64,000 nt of DNA from Bacteroidota bacterium (GTDB taxonomy: Bacteria > Bacteroidota > Bacteroidia > Chitinophagales > Chitinophagaceae). Positions within the stretch are counted from its first letter, which is position 1. Each line of letters opens with the position of its first letter. Where the stretch lies: contig JABDGW010000002.1 in NCBI GenBank assembly GCA_013285855.1, positions 1-64,000 on the forward strand, in the 5' to 3' direction. Under the pieces are notes generated by a model. It saw only the letters and a list, made by a program, of their open reading frames with translations, was not told the origin of the DNA and ran no database searches. Positions 1 through 9,059 of the stretch are shown piece after piece. The translations under genes were made by a program, and so were the position numbers.

Positions 1-787
1 CAAAACATAAACCACCCAAATAACCAACAGCATAAGGAATTCTTACCGAAGGTAATTTTTTGTTCAACGACCTTTCTGAAACTTCGATCAATTCGTTCAT
101 TGAATAATCCGGTTTGTCGGCATAATTATATAAATGATAACCTGTGAAATTGTTATCAATACAATATTTAATAAACACAACAATGTTTTCTACATAAGCC
201 ATTGATTTTTTGTTGTCACCTTTTCCAATCATAATAAATTTACCAGATGAAATTTGTTGTAATAAATTAAACACATTTCCCCTGTTTTCAGGGCCAAACA
301 CAACAGTAGGCCTTATAATAATTAATGTTCTGTTTGCGGGGTCTTCATTAAACCAGTTTCGTAAAACTTCTTCTGCCTGCCATTTACTTTTTCCGTAATC
401 GTTGAACGGATCTTCTTTAAAATTTTCATCAGGATTTTCTTTATTTAAACCATACACAGCAACCGTACTTGTAAATATTATTTTGCTGATATTTTTTTTA
501 TTCATTGCTGCCAATACATTCTTTGTGCCTTCAACATTTACATCGTAATAAAGGCTTGCAGGCGAAACATCATCCCTGTGTTCTGCAGCCAGTAAAACCA
601 GCCATTCAGAAATTTGTAAAATATTATAAAGCGCTTCTTTATCTCTTACATCAGCAATATTTGTAATGGAAGAAAAATTTTTGGATTGTGCCTTATCAAT
701 ATTATTAACCGCATAGCTTGCAAAAAGTTTTTTTATAAGGTTTGTGCCTATAAAACCAGAGCCGCCTATAACCTGAATTTTTTTCAT
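1..787 (-). CDS. NAD-dependent epimerase/dehydratase, 3' end beyond window
   Basis: Extended short-chain dehydrogenase of the NAD-dependent epimerase/dehydratase family, probably acting on a nucleotide sugar for the polysaccharide made by this locus. The ATG is at 787 and the frame stays open to the window edge, giving about 262 codons. The N-terminus carries the Rossmann dinucleotide motif GGSGFIGTN at about residues 8-16. A YGKSK segment in the middle supplies the catalytic Tyr-x-x-x-Lys, preceded by a TSTVAVYG strand. The start overlaps the stop of the upstream glycosyltransferase as ATGA, so the two are probably translationally coupled. The exact sugar substrate cannot be told from the sequence. 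Confidence in the family is high; the C-terminus is not visible. Confidence 0.9.
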   Translation of the reverse strand, partial: MKKIQVIGGSGFIGTNLIKKLFASYAVNNIDKAQSKNFSSITNIADVRDKEALYNILQISEWLVLLAAEHRDDVSPASLYYDVNVEGTKNVLAAMNKKNISKIIFTSTVAVYGLNKENPDENFKEDPFNDYGKSKWQAEEVLRNWFNEDPANRTLIIIRPTVVFGPENRGNVFNLLQQISSGKFIMIGKGDNKKSMAYVENIVVFIKYCIDNNFTGYHLYNYADKPDYSMNELIEVSERSLNKKLPSVRIPYAVGYLGGLCF

Positions 788-1602
788 TTAGTATTTTGTT
801 TCAATTGCTGCAATACAACCTTGTTTACTCTTTTTCTTTCATTATCAAAAAACCAGCCCCATTTATTAAAGTACTTAACCATGTTTGTAATATGAATGCC
901 AAACATACGCATGTTTTTAAATGATGATTTTGCATGCTCGTGAAAAATTTCAACATAAGGATAAAAAACAGTTTTATATTTTTTATGCATTCTTCTTGTA
1001 AGATCAATGTCTTCAGGATACATGAAAAATTGTTCATCGAATATGCCGACTTCTTTTAACGCACTACATCTTAAAAACATAAAACAACCCGATAAATAAG
1101 GCACATCCATTATTTTATTATATCCTGAAAACCTGAGTTCAAATTTTTCATTATAGTTTTTTAATAAATTTCCCGGCAATAATCTTGAAATTAAATTGAA
1201 CGGTGCAGGAATAAGCTTACAAACGTATTGAAGGCTTCCATCAGGATATAAAACTTTTGGAATAAGCTGGCCAACATCATTGTTTAATTCCATGTATTTA
1301 TATATTTCTTCCAATACACCATTGCGAAATGTTACGTCAGGGTTTAAAATAAGATGATATTTATTTTGATCAATAACTTTTCGTAAAGCAATGTTGTGTG
1401 CGGATCCGTAGCCTATATTTTTGTCATTGAAAATATATTCAACATTATTTCCGGTTGCGAGGATTTTCAATTCGTCAGTCGGAGAGTTATCAACCAGGTA
1501 TATTTTATAAGAAAGTGTTGTTGAACAAAAACAGTCAAGTAAATTCTGAATTTGTTTTTCTTTATTGTTATATAGAACGATAGAAATAGAAAGATCAAAC
1601 AT
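784..1602 (-). CDS. glycosyltransferase family 2 (rhamnosyltransferase-like)
   Basis: Cytoplasmic GT-A-fold transferase that would add one sugar to the lipid-linked repeat unit. With the start at 1602 the protein has 272 residues and begins MFDLSISIVLYNN, the usual beginning of this family. An ATG ten codons upstream (1632) adds only atypical residues. Visible motifs are VDNS at about 37-40, NPD at 87-89 (the metal/nucleotide-binding DxD equivalent), and SGCFMFLR followed by FFMYPEDID near 197-200, the acceptor/catalytic region of WbbL-like enzymes. It is followed at once by the epimerase gene through an ATGA overlap. The sugar donor is not predictable; rhamnose is only suggested by the WbbL-like layout. 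Confidence 0.88.
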   Translation of the reverse strand: MFDLSISIVLYNNKEKQIQNLLDCFCSTTLSYKIYLVDNSPTDELKILATGNNVEYIFNDKNIGYGSAHNIALRKVIDQNKYHLILNPDVTFRNGVLEEIYKYMELNNDVGQLIPKVLYPDGSLQYVCKLIPAPFNLISRLLPGNLLKNYNEKFELRFSGYNKIMDVPYLSGCFMFLRCSALKEVGIFDEQFFMYPEDIDLTRRMHKKYKTVFYPYVEIFHEHAKSSFKNMRMFGIHITNMVKYFNKWGWFFDNERKRVNKVVLQQLKQNTK

Positions 1603-1707
1603 TAAAGACGTATGAAGTAAACTGGCTAACAAATATGCCGCAACCTAAAATTATTTTAAGCAAAGCAGGTTATTGATATATAGATGAATTTATTTCTGAA
1701 CGAATAA

Positions 1708-2523
1708 CTATTTTTTGTAAATATGTTTTGTTTTTACGAGGCCTTTTTTGAAAACTTTTCTTATAAAATTTCTCAGAATTCTATCACCTGTAAGCGCCAC
1801 TTTTTTTACAGGTTCTTCAGGGCGACCATAAAATGATGTTACATGAAAATAGCTGTTTTTTTCAGCAGGCATACTCGAGAAATAATAATTGGATACACAA
1901 CACCTTTTTGAATTTGCAACTATTTTACTCACAGAATGATATGATGATTTATTAGTTATCATCAAAACAAGCCGGTTAAACCCAGACACAATAGTTCTTG
2001 GTTCTCCTTTTACTCCATGATCCCATAATTCCAGATTACCGCCGTTTTCTAATTTCCAATCCGGGCTTACATAATAAAGCAAATTGAGTACCCTGTAGTT
2101 TTCTATGTCTTTATCATGCGAATTATCCAAATGTGGATTTAAAAAGTTTCCCTGAGACATTAAACTGATGCCACCAGCATATAATTTATCATCAGGAATC
2201 AATTCTTTTAATCCTGTAATTTTTTCAACAACTTCTACTACTCTTGGATCCTGGAAGGCATAAACAATCTCTTCTAATAATGGATTGTATAAATCCATTT
2301 GTGCGGCTATTCTTTTATTCTCCCTTATTGACTTATGGATTGCCATTTCTTCAGGGGATGGAAAGGCATTATAAATTGAGAGTGCCACATCGGCCGGCAA
2401 TAAATTATCTATATAACAAGTATTTATTTGATCTTTTGATTCGAATTCCTTTTTAAGTTTCTCCTGATTTGATTCAAGTTTAACCAATATGATATCTGCA
2501 AGGGTTTTACGATTTAATTCCAT
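1708..2523 (-). CDS. 2-oxoglutarate/Fe(II)-dependent oxygenase in polysaccharide locus
   Basis: A 271-residue protein of the 2OG-Fe(II) oxygenase superfamily (prolyl-4-hydroxylase-like jelly roll). The iron triad is visible as His131-x-Asp133 in NPHLDNSHD and His196 in SSYHSVSKI, and Arg207 in SKRCCVSNYY is placed to bind the 2-oxoglutarate carboxylate. The family hydroxylates or otherwise oxidises C-H bonds using O2 and 2-oxoglutarate. The gene sits inside a glycosyltransferase operon, 105 bp before the last glycosyltransferase. That suggests a carbohydrate or lipid-linked intermediate as substrate, but this is inference. There is no signal peptide, so it should be cytoplasmic. The basic C-terminal tail might contact the membrane or a polyanion. 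Confidence 0.85.
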   Translation of the reverse strand: MELNRKTLADIILVKLESNQEKLKKEFESKDQINTCYIDNLLPADVALSIYNAFPSPEEMAIHKSIRENKRIAAQMDLYNPLLEEIVYAFQDPRVVEVVEKITGLKELIPDDKLYAGGISLMSQGNFLNPHLDNSHDKDIENYRVLNLLYYVSPDWKLENGGNLELWDHGVKGEPRTIVSGFNRLVLMITNKSSYHSVSKIVANSKRCCVSNYYFSSMPAEKNSYFHVTSFYGRPEEPVKKVALTGDRILRNFIRKVFKKGLVKTKHIYKK

Positions 2524-2634
2524 AAAAAATATTTATATTTTTCAGAATTGGGTTTCAAAATTATACTTTTTATAATTCTACCCATAACCCCACTTCTAAA
2601 AATAATAGAAGCATAATGTATAAGCGTTTCCATC

Positions 2635-3786
2635 CTATACCAATTCTTTAAATGCAATTTGAGTTTGCGTATTAAATATCTGCGTGTATTTATCAAACTG
2701 TTCCTGTTGCAGCTTTTTTTTATGCTCCAGTTCAATGTTAGTTAATTCCAAAAACTCAACAATTTTATCACGCAGGCTTTCAACACTATTTGCTTTGACA
2801 ATATTCTCCTTTAATACTAACGGATGAGTTTTTAAACTGGGAATATCTGACGTGATAATAACTTTACCCATAGATACCGATGTACTTAAAACTGCGCTAT
2901 TTGTTCCAACAATGTAAGGCAATACAACAATGTCTGCATTATTGACGAAATCAATGTACTCTTCGTCTGAAAGAAATCTTGTTATTATTGTTACGTTGTT
3001 TGGTAAAGGCATATTCTTATCAACCAAAAATTCAATGCCTTTTGGCAATTGCCCTGCCAGTATCAATTTTGCTTTATGTGGGCTATCGTTTTTGCCGAAT
3101 ATTTCCTGCCATGCCTGCAATAGAACATTATACCCTTTTTCTTTTTTAAATGCGCCAATAAAAAGAAATGTGCGTTCAAATTGCGATCTTTTATACCGGC
3201 TTACATTTATTTCAGCAAGATTCATAGGCGGAAAAGGAAAAGATAAAAACACCTTGCTGTTTACTGAAAAATTCTCTTCAAGATAGGTTTTTGAAAATTC
3301 GTTATGTACAATAATATAATTGAACACATTGTAGAAGGTTTTTCTTTTATCTGCCGACATTCTTTTATAGCCAACAGCAAATTGTTCTGCATCGTGTACC
3401 GTATAAATAACCTTTATATTTTTTCTCTTTAATGCCTTAACGAAATTTAATTCTACTGGCAGTAAAGTGGCGGTGCTTAAATTAAGGTAATCAACCTTTT
3501 TAGAAATGCAGTAAAAGTATATACCCGCAAAAACAGAAATGAATTCGATAAACCGTATAGGATAACGTATAATTCCCGTTATGTAGCCATTAGCTTTGAA
3601 CCGGTCTGTAAACGGGTGAAGCCAACGTTTAAGAAATTTTTGTTTTAAGGGAGAAACGGATGAAACAAAAGCAACCTGTTCAAAGTTTGATTCAAGTGCT
3701 TTTACGATAGTCGAGATATAAAGAACATTGTTTCCTCCACTTGCCGGGTAAATATGAACTAGTTTTTTTCTTTTTGGGTTTGTCAT
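2635..3786 (-). CDS. glycosyltransferase family 4
   Basis: A 383-residue GT-B-fold glycosyltransferase. The N-terminal half begins KKLVHIYPASGGNN and includes YTVHDAEQF near 129. The C-terminal Rossmann domain starts at FLFIGAFKKEKGYNVLL (about 207-223), continues with ILAGQLPKG near 242, and contains the nucleotide-sugar segment NNADIVVLPY (282-291) followed by a SVSMGKVIITSDI stretch. The usual E-x7-E motif is degenerate here. The gene follows the DUF4091 gene with a 28 bp gap and probably shares its transcript. It would add a sugar to the exopolysaccharide unit in the cytoplasm; donor and linkage are unknown. Confidence 0.87.
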   Translation of the reverse strand: MTNPKRKKLVHIYPASGGNNVLYISTIVKALESNFEQVAFVSSVSPLKQKFLKRWLHPFTDRFKANGYITGIIRYPIRFIEFISVFAGIYFYCISKKVDYLNLSTATLLPVELNFVKALKRKNIKVIYTVHDAEQFAVGYKRMSADKRKTFYNVFNYIIVHNEFSKTYLEENFSVNSKVFLSFPFPPMNLAEINVSRYKRSQFERTFLFIGAFKKEKGYNVLLQAWQEIFGKNDSPHKAKLILAGQLPKGIEFLVDKNMPLPNNVTIITRFLSDEEYIDFVNNADIVVLPYIVGTNSAVLSTSVSMGKVIITSDIPSLKTHPLVLKENIVKANSVESLRDKIVEFLELTNIELEHKKKLQQEQFDKYTQIFNTQTQIAFKELV

Positions 3787-3814
3787 TTATATTACTCAAA
3801 TACGCTGGATTCTT

Positions 3815-5698
3815 TTATTTGATATTATCAATGAGTTGTTTTTGAATATTTCTGAAATCGGAAACATTGGTGATGTAATGATCTGTATTTTGAACTACCT
3901 GGTTTATCAGTTTATTCGCTAATTGCGGATTTTGTTGTTCCAGTTTTTGCAACAATGCATAATCTTCAAAACCATCTTTGAGTGTTTCCATGCGAATGGA
4001 AGACATCAATCCACCGTTCTTTGGATAGACGAGATAACCATCACCCGCAGGCTTTATCCTATTACCGCTTTCAGGTTTGCCTGACTGGTTGTAGACATCT
4101 GTGTTTTCCCAGTAGTTAAATCCCCAACTCAATACACCTTTTAAATTATACTTCGCAAGTATCCAGAATAAAAGCCTGTGTTGCAAAGCCTGCTGCTCAA
4201 TAAACCTATTACCAAAAGTTCCCTGCGGAAGCCAGGAAGTATATATCCAAACCTCTTTGCCTGATGAAATAAGATTTTTAAAATAGTCAAGATTCTTAGC
4301 AAAGAAATCGAGTTGTGGAACAGGCACTGTTATAGCGCTTGCAACCTTTGTAGTTTGAATCGCATCAAGTGTTTTTATACGTGGTGCAAATTTATTTACC
4401 ACATCCAAGGCGGCGAGATAAGATGCAGCATTTCCATCAACAGGTTCGTCTGCTATATGTTGATAATACTTGTTAAACAAATTCTTTTTCTTCAAGTAAT
4501 TAGTTAATGCCGCAAGAAAAACTTTATAGTATTGCTGAACACCCGGATCATCCGGATCTCCATCTGCAAAAACTGCATTGCCATTGGCATCTTTTTTTAC
4601 ATAATGCAACACATACTTTGTTCCCCAACCACCCGGCCTTCCGCAAAAGTGAGCGCCTTCGATTCTTCCTATAACACCATTCTTTTGAAATATATCTACC
4701 ATTTTATCGAAGGCAGAAAGATCAACCACAAGATTATCGCCCTGGTAACTGTATGAAGCAAGTTTAGCGGGATCGATCATAATAACATTTTGATCTTCAT
4801 TATGCATAAAGGAAGCAATGTCATTTGTGAGTTTCCAATAAGAATCACTAAATAATGTGGGGTCATTGTTATTGTTTAGAAATTTTAGTTTTTTGGTACT
4901 GCCCATTGTAGGAATATCGATAAACAACCAGTTTGCATACCATGGATAATTCGCAGAACTTATTATTGCATTATGAATATTGAGTGTTATGTTTTTCTCT
5001 TCTGAGAATTGTTGTTTGCCTGCAAGACCGCCGGAAAATTTAACTGAGATACTTAAAGTACCAGTGCTGGCAGTTGAAGGAATATGTAATGAAACCCAAA
5101 TCGGGGTAACTGAATTTTGTGCCAAATTGAGAGATGATGTAACATCTATCAGCGGGTCAGGATATTTTCCATCAGAAGGGTTTACGGGATTATCAATAGC
5201 GTTTGCTTTTTGTTTGATTGAAACATAGCCGACCCTTTTTATAGCGTATTCAATGTTACCTGCAATATTTCCCACCGTAACATTAAGGTTAGAAACAGGC
5301 TCGTTATTCCAGATTACAAACTGAACATTAACATCGTCGTTCCGTGCAACGTCGTATGAATTTGTTTCTGTACTTGATGAAGGTAAATCATGCGTTACTT
5401 TAATAAGTGGATCAATACTTTTAATTGTAACATTATTATCAGCCAATTTTGCTTCACTATTTTTTGCAACAATATCATTCTTAGCATTCTTTTCCGCCGG
5501 GTTCTTATCTGCAACAACACCATCATTGGCTGCTAAAAAAGGCTGAGGCTTTTCTTCCTGAACCGTGTCTTTCACCAAAGATTTCACGTTATTATTTGTT
5601 ACAGAATAGCAGCCAATAGCTGCAACCATTGCAACCAAAACAATTATAATTACAGCACGAGATTTATTGTAAGGCATTTTCATAGTTTTAAAGATCAT
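3815..5698 (-). CDS. DUF4091 glycoside-hydrolase-like protein, membrane-anchored
   Basis: A 627-residue protein with a basic N-terminus and one hydrophobic segment (about residues 15-31, AVIIIVLVAMVAAIGCY), then a low-complexity Asn/Lys/Ala linker to about 85. A beta-sandwich region (about 90-240) and a TIM-barrel-like region follow, ending in the DUF4091 signature SIRMETLKDGFEDYALLQKL. DUF4091 proteins are regarded as glycoside-hydrolase-like, but few have known substrates. The Cys right after the hydrophobic segment might be a lipidation site, although the segment is also a plausible signal anchor. The first ATG (5698) overlaps the upstream gene by 11 bp; ATGs at 5683 and 5677 are equally possible. 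A role in trimming or turning over the exported polysaccharide is inferred from location only. Confidence 0.82.
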   Translation of the reverse strand: MIFKTMKMPYNKSRAVIIIVLVAMVAAIGCYSVTNNNVKSLVKDTVQEEKPQPFLAANDGVVADKNPAEKNAKNDIVAKNSEAKLADNNVTIKSIDPLIKVTHDLPSSSTETNSYDVARNDDVNVQFVIWNNEPVSNLNVTVGNIAGNIEYAIKRVGYVSIKQKANAIDNPVNPSDGKYPDPLIDVTSSLNLAQNSVTPIWVSLHIPSTASTGTLSISVKFSGGLAGKQQFSEEKNITLNIHNAIISSANYPWYANWLFIDIPTMGSTKKLKFLNNNNDPTLFSDSYWKLTNDIASFMHNEDQNVIMIDPAKLASYSYQGDNLVVDLSAFDKMVDIFQKNGVIGRIEGAHFCGRPGGWGTKYVLHYVKKDANGNAVFADGDPDDPGVQQYYKVFLAALTNYLKKKNLFNKYYQHIADEPVDGNAASYLAALDVVNKFAPRIKTLDAIQTTKVASAITVPVPQLDFFAKNLDYFKNLISSGKEVWIYTSWLPQGTFGNRFIEQQALQHRLLFWILAKYNLKGVLSWGFNYWENTDVYNQSGKPESGNRIKPAGDGYLVYPKNGGLMSSIRMETLKDGFEDYALLQKLEQQNPQLANKLINQVVQNTDHYITNVSDFRNIQKQLIDNIK

Positions 5699-6875
5699 AA
5701 ATTTTATGCCATGCTTTAGTTGCAGTTAGTTGCCCGAATAATTGTTCTTCAATATTTGCTAAAGAAAATTCTTGTTTAAAGCTTCGTATATTCTTTTGCA
5801 TCTGCCTGTAATCATCTTCTGCAATTTCTCCTGACAAAACCTGTTTAATAATCATTTTTACTTCGTTAACCGAATCGCATACAAACCCAATCTTACCGGC
5901 ATCGTTAAAAAAAGTTTCAAACAATTGGTTGCGTAAAGCTATAACCGGCTTCTCAAAGTCCAAAGCATCCATTAATGCACCACTGCCTGTAAGCTGGTAT
6001 GCTTCACTATAAAAAAAGAGTGTATAATCTACCTGCATTAACCTCATATCAAATTCATCCCGGCGAAGCATTTCTTTGTTATGAATGCCAGGTATCAATT
6101 CACTGTTTTCTTTTATTTCAATGTTTTCATTTTTACCAATTATTTCCAATTGCATTTTTTGTTGCCTGATCTCATTTTCGAATGAAGTTGCGATATCATA
6201 GAGATAATAAGAACGTTTTTCCAAACTGGCTACTCCAATATGCGCAAATTTGAACTGAGTTGTGTAAGGCTTAACCGTAAGTTGATCGTGAAAAATGTAT
6301 GGATGATACACTGCAATCACTTCATCTTTTTTCAGAAACTCTTCCTGTATCAAATTTTGTTTGATCACTTTATTTAATGCAAGGTATACGCAGTTTTGTT
6401 TTTTGATGTTGAATGAAATTCGAAAAAGTCTGCCGATTATGTTTCTTGAAAACGAGTTTTGCATCCGCGCAAACTCAACATCGCCATGAAGCGTTATAAG
6501 TGTTTGCCTGTTTTTTGAAAAGAAAGATTTATAAACGATTGTCGGCAAAGGCGAAAGCGATAAAAAAAAAATCTTATTTACCGATTCGGTCTTCGCTTTG
6601 CCGAGCCGGCGTATATAGTGCAACTCGTTTTTTATTCTTTCAAATACAAGTCTTGTTCCTTTTGCTTTTAGCTTGATCTTAGATGGCTTCCACTCAATAT
6701 TTCCTGCTTCAATATTATTAAGTTGCCAAAATTCTTTTACATTATTTAAATGAGTTTCTTCTGCAAAAAAAGCAACGGGCGAATCTGAATAATGTTTGCA
6801 GATCATAAACAATAAACTTGCATTAACCGGCACATGTTCGTTTCCGTAACGATAAAAATCTGCAACCGTAATCAT
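5688..6875 (-). CDS. glycosyltransferase, GT4-like
   Basis: A 395-residue protein with a GT-B-like layout. The N-terminal domain contains ITLHGDVEF near 127-135, typical of family 4 acceptor domains. The C-terminal domain starts at FKFAHIGVASLEKRS (about 208) and carries VDYTLFFYSEAYQLTGSGALMDAL near 282-305, where the donor sugar nucleotide would bind. The SGALMDALDFEKPVI segment matches the usual family 4 position for limiting a donor site. The start codon overlaps the polymerase stop as ATGA (6875-6872), so the two are translationally coupled. The family call is firm at the fold level; the sugar is unknown. Confidence 0.8.
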   Translation of the reverse strand: MITVADFYRYGNEHVPVNASLLFMICKHYSDSPVAFFAEETHLNNVKEFWQLNNIEAGNIEWKPSKIKLKAKGTRLVFERIKNELHYIRRLGKAKTESVNKIFFLSLSPLPTIVYKSFFSKNRQTLITLHGDVEFARMQNSFSRNIIGRLFRISFNIKKQNCVYLALNKVIKQNLIQEEFLKKDEVIAVYHPYIFHDQLTVKPYTTQFKFAHIGVASLEKRSYYLYDIATSFENEIRQQKMQLEIIGKNENIEIKENSELIPGIHNKEMLRRDEFDMRLMQVDYTLFFYSEAYQLTGSGALMDALDFEKPVIALRNQLFETFFNDAGKIGFVCDSVNEVKMIIKQVLSGEIAEDDYRQMQKNIRSFKQEFSLANIEEQLFGQLTATKAWHKIYDL

Positions 6876-8161
6876 TGCCCTGTTACCTTGAAATTAAAAT
6901 ATTGAACAACGTTTGATGAAAGTAATTTTTGAATGTCGTTATTCATATACGAGTTGGCATAATCAGCACCGGGAACTGCTTCCACCGCAAGTAATTTAAA
7001 ATTTGAATACACATAAAATGAGAGCACAAGCAGTAAGATCAAAACCCGCTCATTTTTTGCAATGCGTATATTGAAAAGATAAATAACGGCCATTATATAA
7101 AATGGAAAATATCCCGATACATAGCGTATAAAGTTGTGAACGTTGTTGCGGTTGATCAAAAGGATACAGAAAGCGATGGAATGAACGAGAAGAAATTGTC
7201 TCTTCTTGTTCTTCAGCTGTTCATTTGTTTCAAAAAAATAGTCAGCATATAACAAAACAATCACCAAAAAATACATCGCAAAATCTGCATAGAACCGAAG
7301 GCTTAAAGTCCATGTTTCATAATTGGTGTAAGTCTGAATGCGGTTATAAAGATTGCCTGTACGTGTAAAAAAAGATATGACCTGGCCAAGCAATTCATTG
7401 AAATTAAAAAATGACAATACCAGCGAAAAAAAGCCAATCACAGGAATATAGATTAAAGCTCTTTTAGATCTTGCAAGAAAGTAAGCAGGTAATAGAAACA
7501 ATGAAGAAAAATGCACAAGAACAGATATCACCAAAAAAAATATTGCATGTTTTTGCTTATTCAATTTAAGCAAAAGTGCATACCCAAAAATTGCAGCCGA
7601 GGCAGTTTGTTTAAGTAATTCAGTTATGGTGAAAAAAGTAATGATACCAAGTATCGAGAATGTAAGAATAAGTATGTACGATTTATAATTACCCGGCGAA
7701 AAATACAGTGCGCATTTTCTTATAGAAAGGAACGTAAAAAAATATGTTACTGTACCCCAAAAAAATGGTAATATCTGTGGGTTGCCTGGAGCAACCCTTG
7801 TAAATATAAACGTGATGCTGTAGAATAAAGGATTATCGTTTCCCCAAAGTAAAAAGCCTGTAAAAAAGCCCTTGAAGTTTTGTAAAGAGGCAATACTTCG
7901 GTAGCTGGCAAAATAACGGGCAATATCACTATCACGTACGCCAACAGATTTGGTGGTATATGCAATCAGCCCAAGGCTTATTGCGATAAGCAGGAAGAGG
8001 AATGTTTCAATACGTTTATCAAACTTAAAAGTATACAGTAAAACAAGCAGAAGAATAATGCTTATTAAAGGCAGAAAAAACCATACTGCTAAAACAACAG
8101 CAAAGAATAATAAAGCGGGTGTAATGCTTTCTCTTTTTGATATCGTGATTACACTATCCAA
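6872..8161 (-). CDS. EpsG-like polysaccharide polymerase (Wzy role)
   Basis: A 429-residue integral membrane protein with about ten to twelve hydrophobic segments starting near residue 15. The first periplasmic stretch contains VGVRDSDIARYFASYRSI (about 72-90), matching the position and pattern of the conserved loop in EpsG-family proteins, which act as Wzy-type polymerases. The enzyme would join lipid-linked repeat units at the periplasmic face of the inner membrane. The locus also has a flippase (13818-15143), a Wzz-like protein (10030-11064) and an export protein (11098-13569), which completes a Wzx/Wzy set. The gene lies 3 bp downstream of the preceding glycosyltransferase. Confidence 0.83.
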   Translation of the reverse strand: MDSVITISKRESITPALLFFAVVLAVWFFLPLISIILLLVLLYTFKFDKRIETFLFLLIAISLGLIAYTTKSVGVRDSDIARYFASYRSIASLQNFKGFFTGFLLWGNDNPLFYSITFIFTRVAPGNPQILPFFWGTVTYFFTFLSIRKCALYFSPGNYKSYILILTFSILGIITFFTITELLKQTASAAIFGYALLLKLNKQKHAIFFLVISVLVHFSSLFLLPAYFLARSKRALIYIPVIGFFSLVLSFFNFNELLGQVISFFTRTGNLYNRIQTYTNYETWTLSLRFYADFAMYFLVIVLLYADYFFETNEQLKNKKRQFLLVHSIAFCILLINRNNVHNFIRYVSGYFPFYIMAVIYLFNIRIAKNERVLILLLVLSFYVYSNFKLLAVEAVPGADYANSYMNNDIQKLLSSNVVQYFNFKVTGQ

Positions 8162-8164
8162 AAA

Positions 8165-9052
8165 TCATCTCTTTAAAAAGTAATCTTTTACAAATTGTTC
8201 AGGTTTTACCAAAAACATTATTGGAAACCTGATTATAGCTTTGATCATGTTTCCTGAATATCTGTCTAAATAAAACCTGCTGCGTAAGAATTGATAATCA
8301 AATAATGATTTGTCTTTAGGATAAAAACTATTTAAAACTGCATTGTTTTTCCTGCGGGCGAAAGCATTAATGCGCAACCGGAAATGTATTACAGCGGCTG
8401 CATTTATATTGTTTAATGTTGATATTCCTTTATCGTGAATGCGGTAATTATAAAGCGGTTCCGGTATATAATATGATGGCCCGGTTTCTTCAAGTTTATA
8501 ATATAGATCCTGGTCAACTGCTTTTTGTAAAGTAACATCTAACCTTATGCCGCGGCTATAAAATGCTTTTTTAAAACTTGCGAAGTGATGAATTACTTTT
8601 CTGTTTGGATTAACCAGGTATGAAAAACCAATTTCTATTTTGCCGGTGTAAGGCGATATTTTTTTGTTTGAAAGTGTCGCATCACAAATATAATGGTCTG
8701 AATAAACCAACGAGCATTCAGGATGTTCTGTGTGCGCAAAAATCATTTTTTGCAAAGCAGAAATTTCGAGGGTATCATCAGGATCAAGAAAGCCACATAT
8801 TGATCCATTACTGAGATCTATGCATTTGGCTTTTGTATATCCGCATCCATAGTTTTTATCATTCAGATAAAGTTTAAATCTTGAATCGCTGAGATAAGGT
8901 TGTATGATATTGATTGAGTCGTCTTCTGAACCGTCATCAACAATTATCACTTCCCAGTTTGTAAAAGTTTGCGCAAGTATGCTTTCGAACGCTTCTTTTA
9001 TAAAACGCCCGTTGTTGTAATTAGCAACAAGTATAGAAAACAAGATGTTCAA
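8165..9052 (-). CDS. glycosyltransferase family 2
   Basis: A 295-residue GT-A glycosyltransferase. The nucleotide-binding half shows SILVANYNNGRFIKEAF at the N-terminus, VDDGSEDD at 38-45, and the metal-binding segment FLDPDD at 87-92. The C-terminal part contains the acceptor-side segment AVDQDLYYKLEETG and ends in a basic, weakly hydrophobic tail that could rest on the membrane. It is packed between another family 2 transferase (8 bp gap) and the polymerase (3 bp gap). It should add one sugar to the undecaprenyl-linked unit; the donor is unknown. Confidence 0.88.
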   Translation of the reverse strand: MNILFSILVANYNNGRFIKEAFESILAQTFTNWEVIIVDDGSEDDSINIIQPYLSDSRFKLYLNDKNYGCGYTKAKCIDLSNGSICGFLDPDDTLEISALQKMIFAHTEHPECSLVYSDHYICDATLSNKKISPYTGKIEIGFSYLVNPNRKVIHHFASFKKAFYSRGIRLDVTLQKAVDQDLYYKLEETGPSYYIPEPLYNYRIHDKGISTLNNINAAAVIHFRLRINAFARRKNNAVLNSFYPKDKSLFDYQFLRSRFYLDRYSGNMIKAIIRFPIMFLVKPEQFVKDYFLKR

Positions 9053-9059
9053 TGTTTTA

